Assembly: GCF_023091745.1 (NCBI RefSeq) | Contig: NC_068915.1 | Coordinates: 32,852,001-32,916,000 of the forward strand | Length of the DNA: 64,000 bases | Reading direction: 5' to 3' | DNA from: Budorcas taxicolor | Lineage: Eukaryota; Chordata; Mammalia; Artiodactyla; Bovidae | Shown here: one piece after another, positions 46,681 to 56,908 of the stretch | Layout: every line of letters begins with the position of its first letter | How positions within the stretch are numbered: the stretch's first letter is position 1 | The notes under the pieces: model-generated | The model's input: the letters and a program-made list of their open reading frames with translations, nothing else | Told to the model about the DNA's origin: nothing | Databases searched by the model: none | Translations under genes and position numbers: made by a program

Positions 46681-48021
46681 GTATTATGTGTTGAATAGAT
46701 ATATACCATATTACCTTTCCAAAAACCCAATATTTCTGAACTCTGAAACCTATTTGCCCCCAGAGTTTGAGATAAAGGATTATTAACCTGTATCATAAAT
46801 GAAATGAGAGGCCCAAGATAAAAAATCTAAAATATACTCAAAGTAGAATTTGGATCCAGGTTTAACTTCAGACTGCAGGCTCTTACCATCCTGTTTCTGT
46901 GTGAAAATTCTATGGATCCACAGTTTTGGCCTAATTTGTTCAGTTTGGGGTTTCCAATGCCCTGAATAGTTCTTGGGGATTCACCGTATACAAAATAGGT
47001 ATGCAATAAATGTTTATGGATGCAAGAATTGTATCCATCAATAGAGCTTTCTGTTGATACTGATGTACAGTAACTTTGAAATATAGTCTTTAACAAGAAC
47101 AGCTAACCTATATTACAGTTACATGTTCTGCTCTAGAGTCAATAAATGTGGTACAATACTAAATCTCACCATGAAGGAAAGAAGCCTACTGAGAATATAT
47201 GCCCAATAGAAGCCCACTCCCTACAAAAAGACAGAGTTGGAGAGTTTTCAAAGGCAGAAGAAAAGACAATCCTCAGAAAATAATGTCAGATTTGCTGTGA
47301 CACCATAGTGAAGGATATAGTCACAATTAGGAGAGCCTAGAAACAAGCTAAAGGGCTACACTGGGTTTGGATGTAACAAATTTAATTTTCCTAAAAAAGG
47401 AATCTCAGTAGTCTAATGAACCTGAGTGGCCATACCCAGAGCATCTTTTGATAGCCATATCCTACTTCTCTCTTTATAATGAGTATTGATGGCAGAGGAA
47501 AGATAGTGAAATATCCGAGGGTAAAGTGATGCAGCAAAGATTCCACCAAGTTAACAAAGAAAAAGAACACCACTGTTGTGATCTGTGCACATCCATTTGA
47601 ACAAATTCTAAGTATGCCAGTTGTACCTCTTGCCTTCTTACCAGAATCTCTGTCATGGTGCCGAATCTGAATACGTAGGAAGGAGTTTCATATCATTTAA
47701 ATAAATTATTGGATTAGTTTCACTTATCATATAACACATATATACAATATGTTTATAATGTGCATTTTTAATTTATATTGCACATTGGTTTCCATTTTAT
47801 ATATTCACATATTACTATGTTACATAAAACAATTGTTTTGCTATACCAGTAACTCATATATGTTAAAAATTCAAGTTCCTAAATGTTCTCCAGTCCCAAT
47901 TTTCAGAAAAAAATGATCTCAAATGGCAACTTGTAAATTCACCTGCAAAAATAACACTGTCCGAAATACCATGAATTTTAAGTTGAGCGACACATGTATC
48001 AGAAAGCAACAAATATCTATA
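46681..48021. other. Unassigned AT-rich DNA
   Basis: No gene was recognised. Minus frames 46827-47096 and 47391-47656 are without a domain. Confidence 0.5.
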
Positions 48022-48465
48022 TAGATATACCTCATTTTATTATGCTTTACTTTACTGGGGTTTGCACATACTGATTGTTGTTTGTTTTAGGTTTTTTTTT
48101 TTTTCCTTAAACCAAATAAAGGGTGAGAGCAACCCTGCACAGAGTAAGTCTTTTGGTGTCATTATCCAATATTATTTGCTGACTCTGAGTCTCTGTATCA
48201 CACTTTGTGATCTTGCAGTATTTCCAACTTTTTAATTATTACTATATTAGTTAGAGCAATCTTTGATCAGTGATTTCTGGTGTTACTATGTATGTTACTA
48301 TGCTTGGGGATGCCAAGAACCATGTCCATATAAGACGATGAGCTTAATAAATGTATGTATTCTGACTGCTTCACCAACTGGCCATTTCCTTGCCTCTCTC
48401 CCTTCCTTGGTTCTCCCTATTCCCTGAGACACTATATTGAAATTAGGCCAATTAATAAGTCTACA

Positions 48466-50460
48466 ATAGCAACTAAGTGTTCAAGTGCAAGGAAGAGACA
48501 CAGGTCTCTCATTTAAGATCAAAAGCTAGTGATGATTAAGCTGAGTGAGAAAGCAGGTCAAAAGCCAAGACAGCTGAAAAGCTAGGCCTCTTGGCCAGTT
48601 AGCCAAGTTGTGAAAGCAAAGGAAAAGTTCCTGAAGGAAATTATAATTGTTACTCCAGTGAACACACAAATGTTAAGAAAGTGAAACAGCCTTACTGCAG
48701 ATATGGAGGGCATTTTATTGGTCTAGACAGAAGATCAAACCAGCTACAATACTGCCTTAAGACAAAGCTAGTCCAGAGCAAGGCCCTAACTCTAATCAAC
48801 GCCATGAAGGCTGAGAGGGGTGAGGAAGCTGCAGAAGAAAAGTCTGAAGCCAGCAAGGTTGATTCCTGAGGTTTAAGCAAAGAAACCATCTCCATAACAA
48901 AGAAGTTAGGTGTGGCAGCAACTGCTAAGGCAGAAGCTGCATGAAGTTATCCAGAAGATTTAGCTAAAATAATTTTAAAAGGTGGCTAAACTAAACAGAT
49001 TTTCAATGTAAACCAAACAGCCTTAGATTATAAGAAGACACCATCTAAGGCTTCCACAGCTAGACAGGAGAACAATTTCAGGCCTCAAACTTCATAGTCC
49101 AGGTTGACTCTCTTGCTAGAGGTTAATACACTTCGTGACTTTAAACTGAAGCCAATGCTCATTTATCATTCTGAAAGTCCTAGACCTTTAAGAATTATGC
49201 TAAATCTACTTTGCTATGCTAAATCAGAGTTTACTCTATGCTAAATCAGAGTTCCCTGGTGGCTCCGTGGTAAAGAATCTGCCTGCCAATGCAGAAGATG
49301 TGGGTTTGATCATTGGGGCAGGAAGGTCCCCTGGAGAAGGAAATGGCAACCCACTCCAGTATTCTTGCCTGGGAAATCCCATGGACAGAGAAGCACAGTG
49401 GGCTACAGACAATGGGGTCACAAAAGAGTCAGATATGACTTAGCACCTAAGTAATGACAACTCTTGCTTGTGCTCCATAAATGCAATGACACATCCTGGG
49501 CATCTGTTTATAAGCAGATTTGCTGAATATTTTTAACTCACTGTTGCGATCTATTCCTCAGAAAAAATTAATCCCTTTCAAACTATAACTGTTCATTGAC
49601 AATGCACTTATCACCCAAGATGTCTGATGTAGACATGCAACAGTATTCTTATAGTTTCATGCCTGTTAATGCAACATTCATTCTGCAGCCCATGGACCAA
49701 GATGCCATTTTATCATTCAAGTCTTACTAGTCAAGAAACACATTTCATAAGACTAAAATTGCCATAGATTGTGGTTGTTCTGATAGACAGGAAAAGTCAA
49801 CTGAAAACTTTCTGGAAAGGATTCACCACTCTAGAGGTCATTAAGAACATTCACAATTCATGGGAAGAGGCCAAAACATCAACATTTTGGGAGTTTGAAA
49901 GTTTATTCCAACTCTCATAGATAACTTTGAGGGGTTCAAGACTTCACTGGAGGAAGGAACTGCAGATGTGGTGAACACAGTAAGACAACTAGAAATAGAA
50001 GTAGAGCCTGAAGACATGACTGAACTGTTGCAATACCATGATAAACCTTTAAGGGATAAGGAGTTGGATTTTATGGATAAGCAAAGAAAGTGCTTTCTAG
50101 AGATGGGATCCACTTCTGGCAAAGATGTTGTAAAGACTTGAAATAGTAACAAAAGCTTTAGAATATTACATAAACTTAGCTGATAAGCAGTGAGAAGGTT
50201 TGGGAGAATTGACTCCAATTTCCAAAAAACTAATACTGTTGGTAAAATGCTATAAATAGCATTGCATGCTACAGAGAAATGGTTTGAGTAAGGAAAAGTC
50301 AATCCATGGAGAAAACTTCCTTTTGTCTTACTTTAAGAAACTGTCATAATCACCCCAACATTCAGCAACCACCACACTGATAAGTTAGCACGTATCACCA
50401 TGGAGGCAAGACCCTCCACCAGAAAAATTATAACTTGCTGAAGGCTTGGATGATGGTTAG
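48466..50460 (+). pseudogene. Tigger1 transposase pseudogene
   Basis: The coding region of the Tigger/pogo transposase (helix-turn-helix DNA-binding N-terminus, then DDE/D catalytic domain) can be followed. The normal ATG is ATA at 48466-48468 and the normal stop region ends in TAG at 50458-50460. The longest surviving in-frame piece is 48681-48869 (VKQPYC-like block to EERSEASK-like block). The block coding LFIDNA at about 49590-49607 holds the second catalytic aspartate. Multiple stops, frameshifts and a SINE insertion break the gene; the minus frame 49841-50302 is a shadow. Confidence 0.88.
49249..49457 (+). mobile_element. Bov-tA SINE inside Tigger1
   Basis: The copy runs from TTCCCTGGTGGCTCCGTGGT to GACTTAGCACCTAAG. 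Directly before it a 22 bp unit (CTATGCTAAATCAGAGTTTA and two more bases) is tandemly repeated at 49214-49235 and 49236-49253, the second copy partial. Tigger1 resumes at about 49461. Confidence 0.93.
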
Positions 50461-50771
50461 AGTTTTTTAGCAATAATGTATTTTTTAACTAAGGTACAAA
50501 CATTGCTTTTTAGACCTGATGCTTCTGCACACTCAATAGACTACAATATAGTATAGACATAACTTCCATACGCATTGGCAAACCAGAAAATTCAATTAGC
50601 TTTATTGCAACACTCACTTTATTGCGGTGGTCTTGAGCTGAACCAGCAGTATCTTCAAGGTATGCCTGTAAATTAAATATTCTACCTACATAGAATATAC
50701 CATAGCACTCTACAGAGTTAATCTGCAGGTCTCTAGAATCTTTGGAGACTATGTGCCTAAAGGAATGGGAA

Positions 50772-50925
50772 GGAATTCCCTGGTGGTCTAGTGGTTAAGA
50801 CTCTGCCTTCCAATGCAAGGGATAGAGATTTGATGCCAGGGAGAGGATAGATGGTCAAGAGCTAAGATCCCACATGTCTGGTGGCCAAAAAGCCAAACAT
50901 AAAACAGAAACAATATTTTAACAAA
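50772..50925 (+). mobile_element. CHR-type tRNA SINE
   Basis: This differs from Bov-tA. The head GGAATTCCCTGGTGGTCTAG and TGGTTAAGACTCTGCCTTCC is followed by the block CTAAGATCCCACATGTCTGG and GGCCAAAAAGCC, then an A-rich tail. It has no Bov-A/BovB body. This is the pattern of the CHR tRNA-derived SINEs shared by cetaceans, hippos and ruminants. Confidence 0.85.
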
Positions 50926-51738
50926 TTCAAAAAATACTTTTTAAATGGTCCACATTTTAAAAAAAATCTTTACAAAATGAGAAGTTTAAATTTATTAAGT
51001 GAAACTGGAAAGGCAATTATGTGACAACTAGAGGAAAAGAGGCTTTCTTTTCCCATGCCACAGGTCTTATGGCATACTTCTATTTTTGCATAGTAATCAC
51101 AAATCATATTATAAAAAATACAAGAAAAATTGCAGAGAAACAACTCAAAAAATAAATATCATGAGAAGATATGGCATAAAAACAAAATAAAGTTTAAAAG
51201 AATTAGAAACAAATGAGAGATAGAAAAACTTAGAAGACACTGACACTGATAAATAAAATAGATGAAAATCAGAGAAAAGACATAATTCCCTAAAAGAAAC
51301 TGTAACATACTAAAATCAGGGAAAGCTGTCGAGAAAGATATAAAGAAAAGTAAAAGCCAGGAGATTTAAAATTGGAATTCTTTTTACATTTAGGAGGATT
51401 AAGAATAAGAAATGAAGCACCAAAAAGGTAAAACCATATTTGACTCTAAAAAGTATAAATACCATATATTATAGAAAATTTTAAAATAATGCCAAGAAGT
51501 ATTACTAGCAAAATAGAATACATGAATGCAGTACTGCTTCAATTTTGCCATGAAGGCAGTGTAGTAAGTATAAAGCTTTAGAAAAGGGAACATGTTTCTT
51601 TACTGAATACAAACTTTCAAAGTGGTGGGAAAAAAAAAAAATAATAACAGAGAGATACAAATAAGGAACACAATCCCTGGCCATTCCTAAAAAGCTGTCT
51701 CTCAAGGGTGTGGCAGTCAGTTTCTGCTTTAACTTCTC
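50926..51738. other. Unassigned AT-rich DNA
   Basis: Nothing was recognised. Minus frames 51399-51593 and 51505-51750 have no domain. Confidence 0.5.
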
Positions 51739-51951
51739 TTGTTCAGTCACTCAGTCATGTCAGACTCTTTGCAACCCCATGGACTACAGCACTCCAAGCT
51801 TTCCTGTCCTTCACCATTTCCCAGAGCTTGCTCAAACTCATGTCCATTGAGTCAGTGATGCCATCCAACTATCTCGTCCTCTGTTGTCTGCTTCTCCTGC
51901 CTTCAATCTTTCCCAGCATCAGGGTCTTAGTCAGCTCTTCACATCAGGTGG

Positions 51952-52793
51952 TTGTCAACTACAAACTAACACTTACCAAGAGCACTGCCAACAACTGAAT
52001 AACAAATGCATTTGCTATCTGCCTCTACTGATGAGTGAGGAGACTGAAGCCTGTGCTGCTATAGCTGTTGACTTTCAACAATCCCTGAGGGAGTTCAGAG
52101 TGAAGTGAGGCACTCCATGCTCCAGGGAATCTGGTGGAACAGGTCTTTGGAGAGTTGGATGTTTTTAGGAGGGCTTCTCTGATAGCTCAGCTGGTAAAGA
52201 ATCCAGCTGTAGTGCAGGAGACCCCTGTTTGATTCCTGGGTTAGGAAGTTGCCCTGGAGTTGGAATAGGCTACCCACTCCAGTGTTCTTGAACTTACTGG
52301 GCAGCTCAGAGGTAAAAAATTCACCTGCAATGCATGAGAACTAAGTTCGATCCCTAGACTGGGAAGATCCCGTGCAGGAGGGCATGGCAATCTACTCCAG
52401 TATTCTGGCCTTGAGAATCCCCATGGACAGAGGAGCCTGGTGGGCTATAGACCATGGGGTTGCAAAGAATCAGACACAACAGAGCAACTAAGCACACATT
52501 CTTATGAATAGATTTTATGATCTCACTCCTTCCATATCCTCATACCTAGAGAAGCACTAAATCCCTTCATGGTGACATCAGATCCTCGTGACTATCCAAA
52601 AATTTTGTAAAATGAGTGATTGATGGTACTGAACTCCCCCTTCACCAAAACCTAATATATTGACTTTCACCCACAGCCACTTTGCAGCAGTGTCTCACAG
52701 CTATCTGAGATGCTGTCTCTGAGGCTGAAGTCCTCATTTTGCCCCAAATAAAACATTTCACAACTCTCAAGTTGATCAACGTTTTTAGTTGAT
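51952..52793 (+). mobile_element. Solo LTR of an endogenous retrovirus
   Basis: It is bounded by the 4 bp duplication GTGG (51948-51951, 52794-52797). Its ends are imperfect inverted repeats (TTGTCAACTA at the start, TAGTTGAT at the end). A plus-strand AATAAA at 52747-52752 in a CCCCAAATAAAAC context is typical of a class I LTR polyadenylation region. Without the dimeric SINE at 52172-52498 it is ~515 bp. There is no adjacent internal retroviral sequence. Family not verified. Confidence 0.75.
52172..52498 (+). mobile_element. Dimeric tRNA-head SINE inside the LTR
   Basis: It has the same architecture as 26118-26450: a first unit GGCTTCTCTGATAGCTCAGC ending CCAGTGTTCTTG, fused to a second unit starting AACTTACTGGGCAGCTCAGA and ending CAGAGCAACTAAGCACA. 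It lies inside the LTR, which lies inside a BovB. Confidence 0.88.
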
Positions 52794-53335
52794 GTGGCCA
52801 AAGTATTGGAGTTTCAGCTTTAGCATCAGTCCTTCAAATGAATATTCATGACTAATTTCCTTAGGATTGACAAGTTTGAACTCCTTGCAGTCCAAGGGAT
52901 TCTCAACAGTCTTCTCCAACCCCACAGTTCAAAAGCATCAATTCTTTGGCACTCAGCCTTCTTTATGGTCCAACTCTCACATCCATACACGACTACTGGA
53001 AACCATAGCTTTGACTAGATGGACCTTTGTTGGCAAAGTAATATCTCTGAGTTTTAATATGCTGTTTAAGTTGGTCATAGCTTTTCTTCCAAGGAGCAAG
53101 AGTCTTTTAAAATCATGGCTGCAGGCACCATCTGCAGTGATTTTGGAGTCCCCCAAAAGTAAAGTTTCTCAATGTTTCCATTATTTCCCCATCTATTTGC
53201 CATGAAGTGCGTGACCACAGGCCATGATCTTAGTTTTTTGAATGCTGAGTTTTAAGCCAGCTTTTTTACTCTCCTCTTTTACTTTCATCAAGAGGCTCTT
53301 AAGTTTCTCTTTGCTTTCTGCTTTCTGATCCATTG

Positions 53336-54022
53336 GATCAGAGATAATGCAAGAGAGTTCCAGAAAAACATATATTTCTGCTTTATTGACTATGACAAAG
53401 CCTTTGACAGTGTGGATTACAACAAACTGTGGAAAATTCTTCAATAGATGGGAATATGAGACCACCTTATCTGACTCCTGAGAAATCTGTATACAAGTCA
53501 AGAAGCAAGAGTTAGAACTGGACATGGAACAACAGACTGGTTTCAAATTGGGAAAGGAATCAGTCAAGGCTGTATATTGTCACCCTGCTTATTTAACTTA
53601 TATGCAGAGTACATCATGAAAAACACTGGACTGGATGAAGCACAAGCTGGAATCAAGACTGATGAGAGAAATATCAATAACCTCAGATATGCAGATGACA
53701 CCACCTCTTTGGCAGAAAGCGAAGAGGAACTGAAGAACCTCTTGATGAAAGTGAAAGAGAGGAGAGTGAAAAAGCTTTCTTAAAACTCAACATTAAAAAA
53801 ACTAAGATCATGGCATCCGGTCCCATCACTTCATGGCAAATAGATGCGGAAACAATGGAAAAAGTGGCAGACTTTATTTTTCTGGGCTCCAAAATCACTG
53901 CAGATGGTGACTGCAGTCATGAAATTAAAAGATGTTTGCTCCTTGGAAGAATAGCTATGACCAACCTAGACAGCATATTAAAAAGCAGAAACATTAGTTT
54001 GTCAACAAAGGTCCGTGTAGTC
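53336..54022 (+). mobile_element. BovB LINE RT segment
   Basis: Plus-strand RT region from ATCCATTGGATCAGAG through the frame 53577-53783 (YADDTTSL; catalytic box intact) and 53810-54022 (SRNISLSTKVRVVS), stopping just past the block coding TKVR. Both its ends abut minus-strand BovB. It overlaps in element coordinates with the preceding minus segment, so the two cannot be one simple 5'-inverted insertion. Confidence 0.87.
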
Positions 54023-54956
54023 AGTTCAGTTCAGTTCACTCCCTCAGTCGTGTCCGACTCTTTGCGACCCCATGAACTGCAGCATGCCAGGCCTCCCTAT
54101 TCATCACCAACTGCCGGAGTCCTCTCAAACCCATGTCCATTGAGTCGGTGATGCCATCCAACCATCTCATCCTTTGTCATCCCCTTCTTCTCCTGCCCTC
54201 AATCTTTCCCAGCATCAGGGTCTTCACAAATGAGTTAGGTCTTCGTGCCAGGTGGGCAAAGTATTGGAGTTTCAGCTTCAACATCAATCCTTTCAATGAA
54301 CACCCAGGACTGATCTCCTTTAGGATGGACTGGGTGGATCTCCTTGCAGTGGAAGGGACTCTCAAGAGTCTTCTCCAACACCACAGTTCAAAAGCATCAA
54401 TTCTTCAGCATTCAGCTTTCTTTATAGTCCAACTCTCACATCCATACATGACCACTGGAAAAGCCATAGCCTTGACTAGACGGGCCTTTGTTAGCAAAGT
54501 AATGTCTCTGCTTTGTAATATGCTGTCTAGGTTGGTCATAACTTTCCTTCCAAGGAGTAAGCGTCTTTTAATCTCAAGGCTGCAATCACCATCTACAATG
54601 ATTTTGGAGCCCAGAAAAATAAAGTCAGCCACTGTTTCCACTGTTTCCCCATCTATTTGCCATGAAGTGATGGGACCAGATGCCATGATCTTCTTTTTCT
54701 GAATGTTGAGCTTTAAGCCAACTTTTTCACTCTCCTCTTTCACTTTCATCAAAAGGCTCTTTAGTTCTTCTTCACTTTCTGCCATAAGGGTGGTGTCAAC
54801 TGCATATCTGAGGTTATTGCTATTTCTCCTGGCAATCTTGACTCCAGCTTGTGCTTCTTCCAGCCCAGCATTTCTCATGATGTACTCTGTATATAAGTTA
54901 AAGAAGCAGGGTGACAATATACAGCCTTGACATACTCCTTTCCCAATTTGGAACCA
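54023..54956 (-). mobile_element. BovB LINE 3' part
   Basis: This reverse copy starts at the GTTCAGTTCAGTTCACTCCC tail and extends to the RT block coding WFQIGKG (CCAATTTGGAACCA in this orientation). It is well preserved and directly abuts a plus-strand BovB 5' region, which suggests a 5'-inverted insertion with an internal deletion of more than 1 kb. Confidence 0.9.
54405..54955 (-). pseudogene. BovB reverse transcriptase fragment
   Basis: About 184 codons of BovB RT: WFQIGKGVCQGCILSP, the catalytic box mutated to YAVD (first aspartate to valine), FIFLGSKIIVDGDCSLEIKR and VVMYGCESWTIKKAEC. The apparent frame extends to 55007 through antisense 5' UTR and ends at 54405. The plus-strand 189-codon frame 54133-54702 is its antisense shadow. 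Confidence 0.88.
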
Positions 54957-55682
54957 GGCATAATTCCTTTTGAAGGATGTCACAATTACTGCCATTACTC
55001 CTACCATAATTTAGCTTTAGGCTAAACTACAGGGAGAGAACTCAGTTCCACCCATCAGCAGAAAACTGGATTAAAGATTTACTGAGCATATATATATATA
55101 TACCTATGGCTGATTGAGGTTTGACAGAAAAACAGCAAAATTCTGTAAAGCAATTATCCTTCAATAAAAAAAATAAATTAATGAAAAAAATATTTACTTA
55201 GCATAGGCTGGCCCATCAGAGCAAGACCCAGTTTGCCCCACATCCAGTACCTCCCATCAGGAAGCTTTCATAAGCCTCTTACCCTAATCCATCAGAGGGC
55301 AGACAGAATGAAAACCACAAGCACAAACAACTAATCAAACTGATCACATGGATCACAGCCTTGTCTAATTCAATGAATCTATGAGCCATGCCATGTAGGG
55401 CCACCCAAGACAGGTGGGTCATGGTGGAGAGTTGACAAAACATGGTTCACTGGAGACTGGAATGACAAAACACTTCAGTAGTCTTGCCTTGAGAGTCTCA
55501 TGAACAGTATGAAAAGGCAAAAAATAGGAAACTGAAAGAAGAACTCCCCAGGTCGGTAGGTACGCAATATGCTACTGGAGAAGAGCAAAGAAATAGGTGC
55601 AGAAGGAATGAAGAGGCTGAGCCAAAGTGGAAACAATGCCCAGTTGTGGATGCATCTGGTGCTGAAAGTAATGTCTGATACT
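54957..55682 (+). mobile_element. BovB 5' region (5' UTR), interrupted by L1
   Basis: The only BovB 5' end in the window. Landmarks in order: GGCATAATTCCTTTTGAAGG, CATCAGCAGAAAACTGGATT, CATCAGGAAGCTTTCATAAG, CAGAGGGCAGACAGAATGAA, CATGGTGGAGAGTTGACAAA, CTCCCCAGGTCGGTAGGTAC and CAGTTGTGGATGCATCTGGT. It stops before the endonuclease coding region. An L1 tip is inserted at 55091-55191. Confidence 0.88.
55091..55191 (+). mobile_element. L1 3' UTR tip inside BovB 5' UTR, with TSD
   Basis: The last ~100 bp of the artiodactyl L1 (ACCTATGGCTGATTGAGG, TTCTGTAAAGCAATTATCCT, AATAAAAAAAATAAATTAAT). ATTTACTGAGCATA (55077-55090) and ATTTACTTAGCATA (55192-55205) are a 14 bp target duplication with one mismatch; the BovB 5' UTR continues across it. 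Confidence 0.9.
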
Positions 55683-56059
55683 TTAACTGTATAATCTCCC
55701 TAACTGAACATACTAGTGGGTACAGATGACTGAGATGCCATTACATTTTTTCTCTCTTTCAACCAGCTCCCACAGTTTTAAGAATGCACATTTATAGTTA
55801 TAACACTCGAGGATTAACCTTTCTACACAGAAATGTCAGTTTCCTTAGAATGAGCAATGCCTAGCCCAGCCTTGCAGGCTTCCCAATCTACCTTTAAAAC
55901 CTGAACCATGTATTATTTATCCCTCTCCATATCCCCCAACATTTTTTCTTATCTTTCTTTTCATTTGTACCATTTCCACCCCTTCCTCATTCCTCAAGGT
56001 CAAGTTAGCAAGGCATAATGAGACCACATCTGAGTAGGTAACAGAGGGTAAGGAGTCTG
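55683..56059. other. Unassigned DNA
   Basis: Nothing was recognised. The same holds for 56269-56785. Confidence 0.5.
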
Positions 56060-56268
56060 GGTTTCCCTGGGCTCCAATGTAAAGAATCTGCCAGCAAATG
56101 CAGGAGACCCAAGTTCGATCCTTGGGTAAGGGAGATCCCCTAAAGAAGGGAATGGCTACCCAATCCAGTATTCTTGCCTGGAGAATTCCACGGAAAGAGG
56201 AGCCTGGGAGGCTACAGCCCATGGGGCCACAAAGAGTCAGACATGACTGAGCAACTAACACGCACACT
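56060..56268 (+). mobile_element. Bov-tA SINE
   Basis: This copy has the head GGTTTCCCTGGGCTCCAATG, the B box AAGTTCGATCCTTGGG, the body CAGTATTCTTGCCTGGAGAA and the end AACTAACACGCACACTTG. Confidence 0.93.
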
Positions 56269-56785
56269 TGTTAGAGATCTGACTTGCCACCTTACTAGAT
56301 ACTGGGACACAGAAGACAAAGAGGCCACATCTGAAGCTAAGCCTAGAGTTTTATAAGTAATTCTGTGTGCTTCTACACCTTATTCTCTAGCCTTGAATCT
56401 CAAAGTCCTTTTTTTCTAGCCAAAACTTAGCCAGTGTACTAAGAATAGTGCTACTGTTCTTCATCCAAGGACCAGCTAACTCTCAGGTGTGTCTAGTAGT
56501 GGGAGGGACTGGGGAGGGGGAAGAGGAAGACAATAATATCCTCTAAATGATATACAAGGCAGAAAAATTAAAAATTTATTTGAAAAATAAATTCCAACCT
56601 TCCAACCTTCATTGCAGAAAATTCTTAATGTTATGTTGGGTGATTATTCAGCTCTTACACATAGGGTGGCACTGAGCAACTCCTATCATTTATTCAGCTT
56701 TTATCTTCAAGTATATATTATATAAGCATTTACAATTTACTTAAGGAGTCACTAGTCATGTTTACTGGATATTCCTCTTTCTACA

Positions 56786-56908
56786 GACACACACACACAC
56801 ACATACACAAGACACACACATACACAAAAGATGCGCACACACACACATACACAAAAGACACACACATACACAAAAGACATATACACACACACATACACAA
56901 AACACACA
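56786..56908. repeat. CA-rich minisatellite
   Basis: About five imperfect units of 19-25 bp, each an (AC)n run followed by ATACACAA and AAGA or a variant. The units alternate CA runs with TACACAAAAG spacers. The open frames on both strands here (56758-57075 plus, 56781-56993 minus) are repeat translations. Confidence 0.93.

Larger units (their letters stand above)
48022..50668 (+). mobile_element. Tigger1 DNA transposon, near full length
   Basis: A pogo/Tigger-type element, ~2.4 kb once the SINE is removed. The left terminus TAGATATACCTCATTTTATT corresponds to the right terminus read in reverse, CAGGCATACCTTGAAG, both being worn forms of the family's CAGGCATACCTCG inverted repeat. TA dinucleotides flank both ends (48020-48021, 50669-50670), the target duplication of this superfamily. 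Nearly the whole 5' leader, transposase and 3' tail are colinear with Tigger1 as I know it. The copy is ancient and inactive. Confidence 0.93.
51739..53335 (-). mobile_element. BovB LINE, split by a solo LTR
   Basis: 51739-51951 is the reverse BovB 3' end (TTGTTCAGTCACTCAGTCAT to TCTTCACATCAGGTGG). 52798-53335 continues exactly where it left off (CCAAAGTATTGGAGTTTCAG) and reaches the block coding AESKEKLKSLL. The LTR at 51952-52793 sits between. All frames are short; this is an older BovB. Confidence 0.9.

Noticed and set aside
49841..50302. 153-codon minus-strand frame
   Set aside because: It is the antisense of the Tigger1 transposase region.
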